Assembly: GCA_946535435.1 (NCBI GenBank)
Contig: CAMNDM010000008.1
Coordinates: 1-64,000 of the forward strand
Origin: Physcocola sp002396385
Lineage (GTDB): Bacteria > Bacteroidota > Bacteroidia > Bacteroidales > Paludibacteraceae
Reading direction: 5' to 3'
Length of the DNA: 64,000 bases
Below are positions 16,662 to 26,000 of the stretch, in pieces (the first letter of the stretch is position 1; the number at the start of each line of letters is the position of its first letter). Made by a program: the position numbers and the translations under genes. The notes under the pieces were generated by a model. That model searched no databases. It was not told where the DNA came from and saw only the letters and a list, made by a program, of their open reading frames with translations.

Positions 16662-17558
16662 ATGATAAAAAGAATTACTATTTTAATTTCCCTTCTTATG
16701 AGCGGCATATCCGCTACTGCAACAGAATTCGCCCCCATTGGATCTAAATGGGTGAGAGTTTCTAATTTCTATAAATTCCTTAACCAAGATATTTTCGAAT
16801 CGAAAGAGGTGGTTGAGATAGAGGGAATAAAGGCGAAGCGGATTGAGCATACGGCTATCACCTACTGCGTAGACCCTGCCGACAACGAGAAAGTGAAAGC
16901 CGACACCGTGAGAACCGACGTGTACGCCTATAATGTTGGCGACAGCGTGTATTACAAGCAAAAAGATAATTTTGTGCTGCTCTTCGTATACAACAAAAAT
17001 GCTGGTGATACGCTCAATCTGCAATGGGTGGAGGGAAAAAACTACAAAGCTGTCATAAAAAAAGAGGAGCTTCGGGAAAACGGCACAAAAAGATACACCG
17101 TTTCGTATATGACGCCCAACAACGAGTGGTCGCCCTTTGGAGATGCTGTGTTTGAAGACGGATTCGGTGTTGTGGGTTATGAGTTGAACGGAAAGCTATA
17201 CGATAGCGCATTCGACTACCCGGTCTACGCAATGTCTACCAACCAAAACGACCTTAAACTCGTATACCTACAAAATGGGAATGGTGGTATAGAGGTGTTA
17301 GACGAATTCCTCTACAAACAGCTGTCTGGTGCCAGTGTCATAAAACAAGACTGCAATGTCATCTACTATGACAAAAAAACAGATGAACTTGTGGTTGACG
17401 CCAACTATAACAAAGTAGAACTGATGTCGGCCAAAGGAGAACTGATAAAAAGTAACATTACTGGCAAAATAAGTCTGAATGACGTTAAACAACGCATTCT
17501 GTTGGCTAAAATATACCTGACCAATGGTTCGATAGTGATAAAGAAAATTGTGCGATAG
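16662..17558 (+). CDS. Exported protein with T9SS-type sorting tail, function unknown
   Basis: A 298-residue protein that begins with a signal peptide (MIKRITILISLLMSGISATA, cleavage near residue 21). The body (about 22-220) is predicted mixed beta with no recognised catalytic motif; segments such as GSKWVRVSNFYKF and GDTLNLQWVEGK recall the small exported domain that often precedes sorting tails in Bacteroidales. The last 70 residues (VELMSAKGELIKSNITGKIS to GSIVIKKIVR) have the strand pattern and closing basic residues of a somewhat divergent type A T9SS C-terminal domain. It is therefore expected to reach the cell surface. It is monocistronic with its own promoter and terminator. Confidence 0.7.
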   Translation: MIKRITILISLLMSGISATATEFAPIGSKWVRVSNFYKFLNQDIFESKEVVEIEGIKAKRIEHTAITYCVDPADNEKVKADTVRTDVYAYNVGDSVYYKQKDNFVLLFVYNKNAGDTLNLQWVEGKNYKAVIKKEELRENGTKRYTVSYMTPNNEWSPFGDAVFEDGFGVVGYELNGKLYDSAFDYPVYAMSTNQNDLKLVYLQNGNGGIEVLDEFLYKQLSGASVIKQDCNVIYYDKKTDELVVDANYNKVELMSAKGELIKSNITGKISLNDVKQRILLAKIYLTNGSIVIKKIVR

Positions 17559-17571
17559 AGAAAGGCGAACG

Positions 17572-17631
17572 AAAACATATATCAATTTCAGTGGTTGAGG
17601 CTTTATAAAAAAGAAGCTATATATGTTTTTT
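17572..17631 (+). terminator. Terminator after the T9SS-tailed protein gene
   Basis: AAAACATATAT (17572-17582) is complementary to ATATATGTTTT (17619-17629), with a smaller inner GCTT/AAGC hairpin, and T follows. The loop is large, so strength is uncertain. Confidence 0.5.
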
Positions 17632-17698
17632 GAAATCACTTAAATTCAAACCAACGCTCAACGAAATGCTTACCATAGTTTTTCATGTGTTCGGTTAG

Positions 17699-17737
17699 AA
17701 AAAAAACGAGGTGCGACTTTTTTAGCCGCACCTCGTT
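17699..17737 (-). terminator. Terminator of the carboxynorspermidine synthase-like gene
   Basis: Stem AACGAGGTGCG (17705-17715) with CGCACCTCGTT (17727-17737); on the minus strand it is followed by a run of T (A-run 17699-17706 on the plus strand). It lies 20 bases after the stop at 17757. Confidence 0.85.
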
Positions 17738-17756
17738 CCGTTATTAAGTGGTCTAC

Positions 17757-18959
17757 TTATAATTCCAAATCGCCGTTCATCACTTCATGCCAAGGAAGTC
17801 CCTGCTTGTTCAACTCGACCATGAATGGGTCTGGATCAAATTCTTCCACGTTCCAAACACCCGGTTTCTTCCACAAGCCTTTAGCGAACATAAGAGCGCC
17901 AATCATAGCGGGAACACCCGTGGTGTAGCTAACGCCCTGCATGCCGGTTTCCTTGTAGGCTTCTTGGTGGCTGCAGTTGTTGTAGACGTAGTAGGTGAGT
18001 TCCTTTCCGTCTTTTTTGCCTCTGATTCGGCAGCCGATGCTGGTCTCGCCTTCGTAGTTTTCTCCCAGGTCTTGTGGGTTAGGAAGGACGGCCTTCAAGA
18101 ACTGGAGCGGAACAATTTTGACGCCATTGTAGTCAACTTCGTCAATACGTGCCATACCGATATCTTGAATTACTCTCAAGTGGGTGAGGTATTCTTGGCC
18201 GAATGTCATCCAGAAGCGCGCGCGCTTTATGGTAGGGAAGTTTTTAACCAGACTCTCCAATTCCTCGTGGTACATCAGGTAGCTTTCGCGAGGTCCGATG
18301 TTCGGATAGGTGAGCGGCTTATGGATTTCCAACGCACCAGTCTGAACCCATTTCCCGTCTTGCCAGTAACGCCCTTTCTGGGTGATTTCTCTGATGTTGA
18401 TTTCAGGGTTGAAGTTTGTAGCGAAAGCCTTGTGGTGGTTGCCGGCGTTGCAGTCGACAATGTCGAGGTACTCAATTTCGTCGAAATGGTGTTTGGCCGC
18501 ATAGGCGGTATACACACCACTGACACCGGGGTCGAATCCGCAGCCCAGAATAGCGGTCAGACCGGCTTTTTCAAATTTCTCCTTATAGGCCCATTGCCAG
18601 CTGTATTCAAAATGCGCCTCGTCTTTGGGCTCGTAGTTGGCCGTGTCGAGGTAGTTGACACCGCATTCAAGACATGCGTCCATAATGGTGAGGTCTTGGT
18701 AGGGGAGGGCCAGATTCATGACCAGTTCTGGCTTGTGCTTTTTGAAGAGTGCAACCAACTCAGGAACGCTGTCGGCGTCAACCTGGTCTGTTTCAACTTT
18801 AACATTCTCGCGTTTCAGGATGTCGGCCGCCAGCTTGTCGCACTTGCTTTTCGTACGGCTCGCAATCACAATGTCAGTAAACACGTCGTGGTTCTGTGCC
18901 ACTTTGTGGGCAGCTACGGTGGCTACACCGCCAGCCCCGATAATGAGAACTTTTGTCAT
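17757..18959 (-). CDS. Saccharopine dehydrogenase family protein, probable carboxynorspermidine/carboxyspermidine synthase
   Basis: A 400-residue oxidoreductase with an N-terminal Rossmann motif VLIIGAGGVATVAAHKVA and the ASRTKSKCDKLA segment that follows it in this family. LDTANYEPKDE, GCGFDPGVSGVYTAYAAKH and DCNAGNHHKAFATNFNPEIN are the marks of carboxynorspermidine dehydrogenase, which condenses aspartate semialdehyde with diaminopropane or putrescine using NADPH; a decarboxylase (NspC) then yields norspermidine or spermidine. This is the usual spermidine route of gut Bacteroides. The decarboxylase is not in the window. The gene has its own -7 box (18988-18995 on the minus strand) and terminator. 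A plain saccharopine reductase is the less likely alternative. Confidence 0.9.
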   Translation of the reverse strand: MTKVLIIGAGGVATVAAHKVAQNHDVFTDIVIASRTKSKCDKLAADILKRENVKVETDQVDADSVPELVALFKKHKPELVMNLALPYQDLTIMDACLECGVNYLDTANYEPKDEAHFEYSWQWAYKEKFEKAGLTAILGCGFDPGVSGVYTAYAAKHHFDEIEYLDIVDCNAGNHHKAFATNFNPEINIREITQKGRYWQDGKWVQTGALEIHKPLTYPNIGPRESYLMYHEELESLVKNFPTIKRARFWMTFGQEYLTHLRVIQDIGMARIDEVDYNGVKIVPLQFLKAVLPNPQDLGENYEGETSIGCRIRGKKDGKELTYYVYNNCSHQEAYKETGMQGVSYTTGVPAMIGALMFAKGLWKKPGVWNVEEFDPDPFMVELNKQGLPWHEVMNGDLEL

Positions 18960-18987
18960 TTTCTAATAACCTGTTTAAGTTGTTATA

Positions 18988-18995
18988 CAAAAATA
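18988..18995 (-). promoter_or_regulatory. -7 box of the carboxynorspermidine synthase-like gene
   Basis: Minus-strand TATTTTTG, 29 bases before the ATG at 18959. No clear -33 TTTG at the normal distance. Confidence 0.45.
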
Positions 18996-19075
18996 GCAAT
19001 AATAGTCGAGGTTTTGTTTACATCCTCTTATATAATATTGTTGCAAATGTCAGACCAAATTCCACAAAAGGGCAT

Positions 19076-19104
19076 AAAAAAAGCGTCATTTTTTCAAATG
19101 ACGC
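19076..19104 (-). terminator. Terminator of the tRNA-His transcript
   Basis: Stem GCGTCATTT (19083-19091) with AAATGACGC (19096-19104), loop of 4; on the minus strand it is followed by seven T (19082-19076). It lies 18 bases beyond the tRNA 3' end. Confidence 0.85.
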
Positions 19105-19121
19105 CCGGAAACCTTTAAAAG

Positions 19122-19196
19122 GGTGGGGTATGGGGATCGAACCCACGACCTTCGGGACCACAATCCGACGCTCTAACCAACTGAGCTAAACCCACC
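19122..19196 (-). tRNA. tRNA-His (GTG anticodon)
   Basis: On the minus strand a full cloverleaf can be drawn: extra 5' G (G-1) opposite C73, the hallmark of tRNA-His; D arm GCTC/GAGC with AGTTGGTTA loop; anticodon loop TTGTGGT with GTG; T arm GTGGG-TTCGATC-CCCAT. CCA is not encoded. Two non-pairs are seen: T6-C67 in the acceptor stem and A31-C39 closing the anticodon loop. It has a consensus promoter just upstream and a terminator just downstream, so it looks expressed. Confidence 0.95.
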
Positions 19197-19213
19197 ATTT
19201 CTGTTTTGCGTTG

Positions 19214-19245
19214 CAAAGTTATATACTTTTTGCGAACTCTGCAAA
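19214..19245 (-). promoter_or_regulatory. Promoter of tRNA-His
   Basis: Minus-strand TTTG (19245-19242), 20-base spacer, TAACTTTG (19221-19214): an exact phylum consensus. The start would be near 19207, about 11 bases before the mature tRNA. Confidence 0.8.
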
Positions 19246-19339
19246 TATCGGCCTATAATTTTTTTCTTCCCATTCCAAGCGGAGGTGTGGCTGAATCTGT
19301 GTTTCGGCGGCGTCTGGCAAAAGCAGATGCCTGTCCTTA

Positions 19340-19370
19340 TTGCATCTGTGGCCATAAAGGCGTAATTTTG
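19340..19370 (+). promoter_or_regulatory. Promoter of the alkylation-repair-like gene
   Basis: TTG at 19340-19342, 20-base spacer, TAATTTTG at 19363-19370; the ATG at 19396 lies 25 bases downstream. Confidence 0.65.
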
Positions 19371-19395
19371 TAGAAAAACTGATTCTTTATTATTT

Positions 19396-20088
19396 ATGGA
19401 GCGTGTCTTTTTCCCTTTTGATGCGGAACTGAAAGCAGAGTTAGACCAAATAAAATTGGCCATACAGGGCGAACAGAATGGAATGGCTACCCGGCAGATG
19501 GGGCAGATGACGTACAAAAAGAATTATGGCGTATCGTATGTGGTGTTGCGTGAACTGGCTGCACAATACAAGCCAAGTAAGAAGTTGGCGGGTTGTTTGT
19601 GGAAGATTGGCTACCGCGAAACCATGTTGCTGGCCTTGTTGCTTTTCCCGGTAAACGAAATCGACAGGCAGGAAGCCAGTGCCCTTATAAAGGAAATGAC
19701 AGAGATGGAACTTGTAGAGTTCGCCAGCCGTGGCCTGTTGGCATCCTTGCCGTTCGGCTGGGACTTGGTGGAAGACTGTTTGCAGAACAATGCGGGGTAT
19801 GCAAAAGAAACGGCTTATTTGCTGGCTGCACGCCTTCTGGAAAAAGCGAGCGGACTGCCCCCTCGTGCTGCGGAACTGCTAGAACGTGTGGAACACGATT
19901 TGGCAGAAAATAAGGCCTCTGTGGCGCGGGCTGTGTCGAATTTCTTGAAACAGTTGGGCCTTTTCGCCAGTCAAACGGAGAAGGTGATGCGGCTTGTCGA
20001 CCAATTTTCTGAGAAAGAAGACATGCATTTGCGCTGGGTTGCGGAAGAGGTGAGGACGTTTGTGGAGTACACAGACGAAAAAAAATGA
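19396..20088 (+). CDS. DNA alkylation repair (AlkD-like) HEAT-repeat protein
   Basis: A 230-residue all-helical protein. The N-terminal region (VFFPFDAELKAELDQIKLAI) and helices of roughly 35-residue spacing (LWKIGYRETMLLALLLFP, ETAYLLAARLLEKA) match the AlkD-like DNA glycosylase superfamily (PF08713), which removes bulky alkylated bases by trapping extrahelical DNA. The usual catalytic Trp/Asp pair cannot be assigned with confidence, and the N-terminal DNA-contact KWxKS-type segment is replaced by YKKNYGVSYVVLRELA, so the protein may be a divergent or non-catalytic member. It has its own promoter and no obvious partners. Confidence 0.7.
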   Translation: MERVFFPFDAELKAELDQIKLAIQGEQNGMATRQMGQMTYKKNYGVSYVVLRELAAQYKPSKKLAGCLWKIGYRETMLLALLLFPVNEIDRQEASALIKEMTEMELVEFASRGLLASLPFGWDLVEDCLQNNAGYAKETAYLLAARLLEKASGLPPRAAELLERVEHDLAENKASVARAVSNFLKQLGLFASQTEKVMRLVDQFSEKEDMHLRWVAEEVRTFVEYTDEKK

Positions 20089-20140
20089 GGACATTTGTAA
20101 AATCTTAGAGGTGTGGTTCGTAAAGAACGACGTTTTTATT

Positions 20141-20148
20141 TATTTTTG
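20141..20148 (+). promoter_or_regulatory. -7 box of the glycosylphosphotransferase operon
   Basis: TATTTTTG; a loose -33 (TTCG, 20117-20120) lies 20 bases upstream. The chosen ATG at 20274 gives a leader of about 120 bases. Confidence 0.45.
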
Positions 20149-20273
20149 TGCTTACGCATAAATGATTAAAAGGGTTTATGCGTGTTGTTGGCGATGTTGG
20201 CCAGCAGCGTTGTTCTTGTAATAGGGGAAAGCGTTTGACTTTTCTGCTTTTTCAAGAGAAAAATGTGATTACG

Positions 20274-21692
20274 ATGAGGGATTTTCACGAATATGACAGT
20301 CTTTATATAAAGGGAGGCGTAATGGTGGGCGAATTGTGCCTGGTGAGCGTGTTCCTGCACCTCTTGATGATTTTGTTCCCGAATGCGATGCATGCGTTGG
20401 CGGGAACGGAATTGTATGAAGACCGTGTGCGTACAGTCTTTATTATAGCCAATTTGGCGTACTTGCTAGCCCTTTCGTGGGTGGGCATTGTGTTGGACAA
20501 ACGATCGGTTTTTATTGAAAGCATATTAAAAAATACGCAAAAAATCAGCGTTTTGCAGCTGATTATTATGCTGACAGCGTTGTATCTGTTAAAAATCGAC
20601 ATATCGCTCACTTTCCTGCTTATATACTCTTTATGGCTGTTTGCCGCCTTCTCTATTTGGAGGGTGTTCCTACGATTGGTGCTGAAGTCGTACCGCAGTC
20701 ATGGCGGCAACACGAAAAGAGTGGTGGTGCTGGGTGCTGGAAGTATGGCGAACCAAGTGTATAACCAGCTGGTAACCAATATTTCGTATGGCTATAAGTT
20801 TATGGGCTTTTTCGATGACCGAGACCCTGAAAACTACAAAGTGCCGGCCGAATTGGTGAAGGGCAAACTGGCAGATGTGAACAAATATATTACAGACAAC
20901 GACGTACATATTGTATATTGTGCTCTGCCTGCCGGAGACGATCGCAAGGCAATTGGTATTATACGTTATGCCGAGCAAAATTTCATACGTTGTTTAATCG
21001 TTCCAGATTTCAGGAGATTTATTGAAAAGAAGGTGGAACTATCCTTCTTGGAAGAAATTCCTTTGGTTTCGCTCCGGTTGGAACCTCTGCATAAATTTGG
21101 CAACCGGGTTGCCAAACGCCTTTTCGATGTGGTGTTTTCTGGTGTTTTCCTCGTGACTATATTCCCTATTCTGTACATCGTGCTGGGTACGATTATCAAA
21201 CTGACCTCGCCTGGACCGATCTTTTTCAAACAGAAGAGGACCGGTGAAAACGGACGTGATTTTTATTGCATCAAGTTCCGTTCTATGCACGTAAATAAAG
21301 AGGCAGATACGGTGCAGGCTACTAAAAACGATTCCAGAGTGTCGAAAATTGGCGCTTTTATGCGTAAAACCAACCTTGACGAGATGCCGCAGTTTATCAA
21401 TGTCTTTGTGGGGGATATGAGTATTGTGGGACCTCGTCCGCACATGTTGAAGCACACTGAAATGTATTCCGAACTCATCGACAAGTATATGTTGCGCCAT
21501 TGGGCCAAACCTGGCATTACCGGATGGGCGCAGGTGACCGGTTTCCGTGGCGAGACACAGACTTTGGAACAGATGGAAGGCCGTGTGAAGCGCGATGTGT
21601 GGTATATTGAGAATTGGTCTTTTGCCTTAGACCTGCATATTATATTCCTGACCGTCTGGAATATGATTAAGGGAGAGGAAAACGCTTATTAA
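20274..21692 (+). CDS. Polyprenyl-phosphate sugar phosphotransferase (WcaJ-like)
   Basis: A 472-residue membrane enzyme that starts exopolysaccharide or O-antigen repeat synthesis by moving a sugar-1-phosphate from a UDP-sugar to undecaprenyl phosphate. The N-terminal half has about four membrane helices and a Rossmann-like domain (VVVLGAGSMANQVYNQL, FFDDRDPEN). The C-terminal catalytic bacterial transferase domain begins with KRLFDVVFSGVFL and carries SPGPIFFKQKRTG, KFRSMHV, LDEMPQFINVFVGDMSIVGP, RPH and KPGITGWAQV. Reading frame continues upstream to 20178, but those 32 extra residues are basic, Cys-rich and unlike the family, so ATG 20274 is preferred. It leads an operon with a WG-repeat lipoprotein and a DUF4924 gene; no other glycan genes are adjacent. 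Confidence 0.93.
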   Translation: MRDFHEYDSLYIKGGVMVGELCLVSVFLHLLMILFPNAMHALAGTELYEDRVRTVFIIANLAYLLALSWVGIVLDKRSVFIESILKNTQKISVLQLIIMLTALYLLKIDISLTFLLIYSLWLFAAFSIWRVFLRLVLKSYRSHGGNTKRVVVLGAGSMANQVYNQLVTNISYGYKFMGFFDDRDPENYKVPAELVKGKLADVNKYITDNDVHIVYCALPAGDDRKAIGIIRYAEQNFIRCLIVPDFRRFIEKKVELSFLEEIPLVSLRLEPLHKFGNRVAKRLFDVVFSGVFLVTIFPILYIVLGTIIKLTSPGPIFFKQKRTGENGRDFYCIKFRSMHVNKEADTVQATKNDSRVSKIGAFMRKTNLDEMPQFINVFVGDMSIVGPRPHMLKHTEMYSELIDKYMLRHWAKPGITGWAQVTGFRGETQTLEQMEGRVKRDVWYIENWSFALDLHIIFLTVWNMIKGEENAY

Positions 21693-21702
21693 CAGATGAA
21701 TT

Positions 21703-22275
21703 ATGTATGGTAAGTGCTTTCTATACCTAATATTGGTAGTTGCTTTAACCGGTTGCGGAACATCCCGGCAGACAATAGGCGGAAGTGTGTCTGGAACAGA
21801 GGACGCAACTGCTAGAACGGCCGTCGCCAAGGTAGTGGAGACAGAAGAGCGTGGATGGGTGCTGGTCGACCCGGATGGTGTGGAAGTGGCAGCCGTTTAT
21901 GTACAGATGGGCTCAACTCGTCCCGATCAGTTCCAGAATGGTATGATAAGGATTGTCGACGCTTACGGGAAAATAGGATTTGCCAACGAAAAGGGCATTG
22001 TTGTGATTCCTCCCTATTTCGTCGCTGCAACCTGCTTCAAAGGCCCAGTCGCAGCCGTGGCACCAGCTTCAGATGGTTCGGCGGTGACAACCGATAACGC
22101 CTCTTCCGGCCTACTTACAGGAAACGAGCTTTGGGGCGTGATAGGGAAGGATGGCCGCTATTTGCGTAACCCCGTCTTCCGACGCTCATGGAACGAACAG
22201 GTGGGTGACTATGTGTACAGTAGCCCAACCAGCACGTTTTGGCTGGACGATCAAGGAGAATTGCACGGTTTTTAG
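21703..22275 (+). CDS. WG-repeat lipoprotein
   Basis: A 190-residue protein with a lipoprotein signal (LILVVALTGC, lipidated Cys18). The mature part contains WG-type repeats: GWVLVDPDGVEV, then YGKIGFANEKGIVVIPPYF followed by FKGPVAAVAP, then ELWGVIGKDGRYLRNPVF. In exported bacterial proteins such repeats form small beta folds thought to mediate protein or glycan contacts. The usual repeat is broken by an insertion around residues 125-145. It sits 10 bases after the polyprenyl glycosylphosphotransferase, so an envelope role is likely, but nothing more specific can be said. Confidence 0.75.
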   Translation: MYGKCFLYLILVVALTGCGTSRQTIGGSVSGTEDATARTAVAKVVETEERGWVLVDPDGVEVAAVYVQMGSTRPDQFQNGMIRIVDAYGKIGFANEKGIVVIPPYFVAATCFKGPVAAVAPASDGSAVTTDNASSGLLTGNELWGVIGKDGRYLRNPVFRRSWNEQVGDYVYSSPTSTFWLDDQGELHGF

Positions 22276-22284
22276 GAGAATAAG

Positions 22285-22830
22285 ATGATAATCGCACATC
22301 AAAAAAAGAAGGAGAATATAGCAGAGTATGTGCTGTATATGTGGCAGGTGGAGGATTTGATCCGTGCCAGCCATTTTGATATAGAGCGGATTCAAAACGC
22401 TATAATAGACCGCTTTGAACAGCCTGCCGAGGTGAAGCAACAGATGCGCAAGTGGTATGGAGATTTAATAAGCATGATGCAGGAAGAACAGGTGGCCGAA
22501 AAAGGACACCTCCAAATTGTAAAGAACGTCGTGAACGATATGGACGAACTGCATCTGGCCTTGCTGAAGTCGCCCAAACATGTCGATTATAACGTGATGT
22601 TCTTTAATTTACTGCCGTGTTTGGTGGAGTTCAGACAAAAATCGGGTGCTACGGCTGCGGTTAACGATGTGGAACTGGCATTGAACATGATGTACGAGAT
22701 TTTGTTGCTGCGTTTGCAGAAACGGGAGATATCGGAAGGGACGCAGGCCGCGGTTTCCCAAATTAGTAGGTTCTTGGCAGTCCTTTCCAATTTGTATAAG
22801 AAAGATGAGAATGACGAGTTGGAACTTTGA
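22285..22830 (+). CDS. DUF4924 family protein
   Basis: A 181-residue, all-helical, soluble protein restricted to Bacteroidales as far as I know. It starts MIIAHQKKKENIAEYVLYMWQ and shows regular amphipathic helices throughout (QMRKWYGDLISMMQEEQVAE, LALNMMYEILLLRLQKREIS). No signal peptide, membrane segment or catalytic motif. It is the third gene of the glycosylphosphotransferase operon, 9 bases after the lipoprotein gene, and is followed by a terminator. The family has no described function. Confidence 0.85.
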   Translation: MIIAHQKKKENIAEYVLYMWQVEDLIRASHFDIERIQNAIIDRFEQPAEVKQQMRKWYGDLISMMQEEQVAEKGHLQIVKNVVNDMDELHLALLKSPKHVDYNVMFFNLLPCLVEFRQKSGATAAVNDVELALNMMYEILLLRLQKREISEGTQAAVSQISRFLAVLSNLYKKDENDELEL

Positions 22831-22859
22831 TGACGAGTCTGCGGTTCGTCTGAATATGG

Positions 22860-22888
22860 AAAGCACACCGGAAAAGGAGTGCTTTTTT
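22860..22888 (+). terminator. Terminator after the DUF4924 gene
   Basis: AAAGCAC (22860-22866) pairs with GTGCTTT (22879-22885), with an inner CC/GG pair, and is followed by T residues. Confidence 0.8.
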
Positions 22889-23021
22889 CGTTTTCTAGAA
22901 AGGAGGAAAACTAGGAAAGATTTGTTTGTGTGGTAATTGTATCAACATACATTTTGATGTGCCTATCTGAATTTGGCAGTTTTTTTTCTTATGTTTGTTT
23001 TAACATTTGCATATCGTTTTT

Positions 23022-23029
23022 TATATTTG
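23022..23029 (+). promoter_or_regulatory. -7 box of the giant RCC1/Ig protein gene
   Basis: TATATTTG, 45 bases before the ATG at 23075. The region upstream is AT-rich with several TTTG (22994-22997, 23006-23009), none at the ideal distance. Confidence 0.55.
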
Positions 23030-23074
23030 CATACTTGATATATTCTATAATAGGGCAGAATAAAATTTAGTATT

Positions 23075-26000
23075 ATGATAAAACGCTTAATATCTGCATG
23101 TTCGCTGCTGACATTGCTGGCAGGGAATGCATTCTCCCAGAGTATGACTATTTCGGGAGGTAATGATCACGGCCTCATTATTTGTGCGCAGGGTTACCTC
23201 TATACTTGGGGTAACAATACGGACAAGACCATTGGAGGTCCTCTTTTGGGTATTGATCCAGCGGGCGCAGAAGGTGCAAATGCTTCCGCTGAATTTGTAA
23301 CTAAGCCCAGCCGTGTAAAGTCGGGTAACCTTACGTTTAGTATGGTCACCTCTGGTTCTGGTGCGTTCAACTTGGCGTTGTCTTGCCATAAGGTGGTTTA
23401 TGCCTGGGGAGACAATAAACAGTCGGGCTGTGGACAGGGTTCCGGTGCGGGTAATATCGTTGAATTTCCTACCCCTGTGTTGAAAGGTGAAACACCTGGT
23501 TATACTATCGATGGTCAGCCTGGTGGCGACTATCTGGGTGGTGTAACCTATATTGCTGCGTCTACAAACTCCGGATTCGCCATTATGAACGATGGCCGCG
23601 TTGTCGGTTGGGGTAGTGGTGAATGGAATGCAAAAAAAGGAGCGGAAGCTATGGTCCCTTCCTATATTAAGACAAAAGATGGAAAGGACATAACAAATGT
23701 GACCCATATTTCTGGTGGTGACGATAACTTGCTGATCCGTACGGCCGATGGTAACCTCTATGGTATCGGCCCTTGGAATGGTAGTGGAAAAGTAACAACT
23801 ACAACCTATGCAACACCTGTTGTGAAAGAAGAAGATGGAACACCTTTGACCGACATCCGTATGTCTGCTGCTGGTGACGTCTGTGGTTTCGCTGTTACCG
23901 GCGACGGCTATGTGTGGTCGTGGGGTAATGGAGGCTGGGGTGGCTCAACCGGTCAGGAAAAACAGGGTTTGACCCACTATGGTGCGTTAAGGGTTAGCTC
24001 GGGTGAGTATAAGACGATTTCGGGTGAGGAGTACCTTACCGATGTAAAAGAGGTGATTGGCGGACGTGGTCATGGTGCCGCGGTTACTAAAGAAGGTTAC
24101 CTCGTTTATTGGGGTTGTAACGAAGGAAATGGTGGTGTGGCTCCGGTCGATGCCGCTACTGCTAAAAAATGGTCGTCGGGTGCACAAGGCGTGTTGCCTG
24201 TCCTTGCCCGTTATTGCGACGCTAGTGGCAAACCTGGTCCGTTAGTTGACGATGCGGTAAGCATTTCGCGTGGCGATAACTTCGACTTCATGGTTAACGA
24301 TAAAGACGAGTACTATGTGTGGGGGTTGAACGATATGGGTCAGTGCGGTACTGGTGGCTCTGTTGAAAAATACAACTGTTTGACTAAATTGACAACCATC
24401 CCTTGTGAAATCCAGGATAACTGTCCTACTGTCTTTATGATAGACAGGATTAAATGCCCGGGCGAAGAAATTGAGTTGGACTGTGGTTTTGTCGTTCCTA
24501 AGGGAAAGGAAGAACGCTATTACGTTACTTGGTGGTTCAACGGAAAAGTATTGAATACCTCAACTAAAGATGCTTCGGAGGCTGAACGTTTGGCCGACAA
24601 ATTTAACAAGGCTTCTATTTTTGTGACAGAGCCTGGTGAATACAAGGTGAAGGTGGAATATATAGGTCTCAACATCCCTTGTGATGCTTGTGAACCTGAT
24701 TCTACCACCATAACTGTAAGTGATATGATGATGCCAATCGATACCGTCATCACTTCTATGAACTGCGTGGCTGATCCGCTCTCACCATCTGCTTCTGATA
24801 TGATTTGTTATGAGTTCGCTGTGAACTCAGATTTCTACACTTCTAAACAGAAGGCAACTTTTGCGGTGTTCTCGACTGAGACCAGCAAAGATACGCTCGA
24901 CCAGTATTCTTCGAATGGTGGCGGTAGTCCAATTAAGTTCTGTGTGACTGGTGACAAAATAGGAAAGACCGAGGTGCACGATAATAAGGACGAGGAAAGC
25001 AAAGATACGACCTACACCGTCTGGTTGGAAGACATTACCTCTTTCGAGACCTATCTATATAAGGATGAGAAAGGCTCGTTGTTTAAAACTGGAGGCTCGT
25101 TCCAGTCTTATGGTTTGCTGATTGATGCTTACTCAGATGCCGATTTGAAGTCGTTTGATATAGCGGCTAAGAGCTATTCGGGTGAGGCGCAAATTACAGC
25201 GACCCCAGTTGTGTATATGGCCGCAAAGAATACAAATGGTATTTATGTGGTGGGAGATGTCTTCTGGACAGGAAAAACCCAGACGTTTACCATTGATGAT
25301 TCGGGACCTAATTTGTGTACTGTAAAATGTGATGTTCGCTTGCCTGGAAGCCCTGCGCGTGGTGTACGTTATATTTTAGGTATGAACTTTAAAGGCAATT
25401 GCACAGTTTACGAGTTTGGCGCTCCTGCACAAAAGCAGAATTCTCCTGAATTCGTTTCTCCGGTTATCGATTCTGAAAAGTTCGGTATTTATGCGATGGG
25501 TGCGACTGCCAATTCTTATACGGCAAGTTCCAATGGTTCTACTAAATTGTGTTATGCGAACATCTTGTTCGGTAAGCTGACCGATTATGACTGCGGACGT
25601 ATTAAGTTGACTGCAAAATATGGCTGTCCTCCATGTAACCAGCCTGACGGCATTGTTGAGATCGCTTCGACTGTCGAGGCTAAAAACGATACTGTTTCCC
25701 TCTGCCGTGAAACGGGTGGAACTACACTGAGCGTTGAAAATATTGCAAAAGCTTCGGAACCAACCGCAGCCTTCGACATTCTTTGGTTCAAGACTGCCAC
25801 GATGGCCGATGCTGACGCCATCCAGAAAGATTTGAAAGCAACTTCTTCGTCGATAAAGGTTAATTGGGAAGATATTCCTGAAGGCACTTCGCAGAAGTAC
25901 TATTTGAAAATACGTGACAACGAGAAACCTGAGGCTAGCTCTTGTTGGGTAATCGATACCATCGTAATTAAGGCGAACAAGGTCCCAACTGTTCCTCTTA

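Noticed and set aside
17787..19118. Long plus-strand open frame of 443 codons opposite the carboxynorspermidine synthase-like gene
   Set aside because: Complement of a well-supported gene in a frame that happens to lack stops; composition is not protein-like and it runs into the tRNA terminator region.
20178..20273. N-terminal extension of the polyprenyl glycosylphosphotransferase
   Set aside because: The 32 extra residues are Cys/Arg-rich, unlike the family, and would precede the first membrane region without function.
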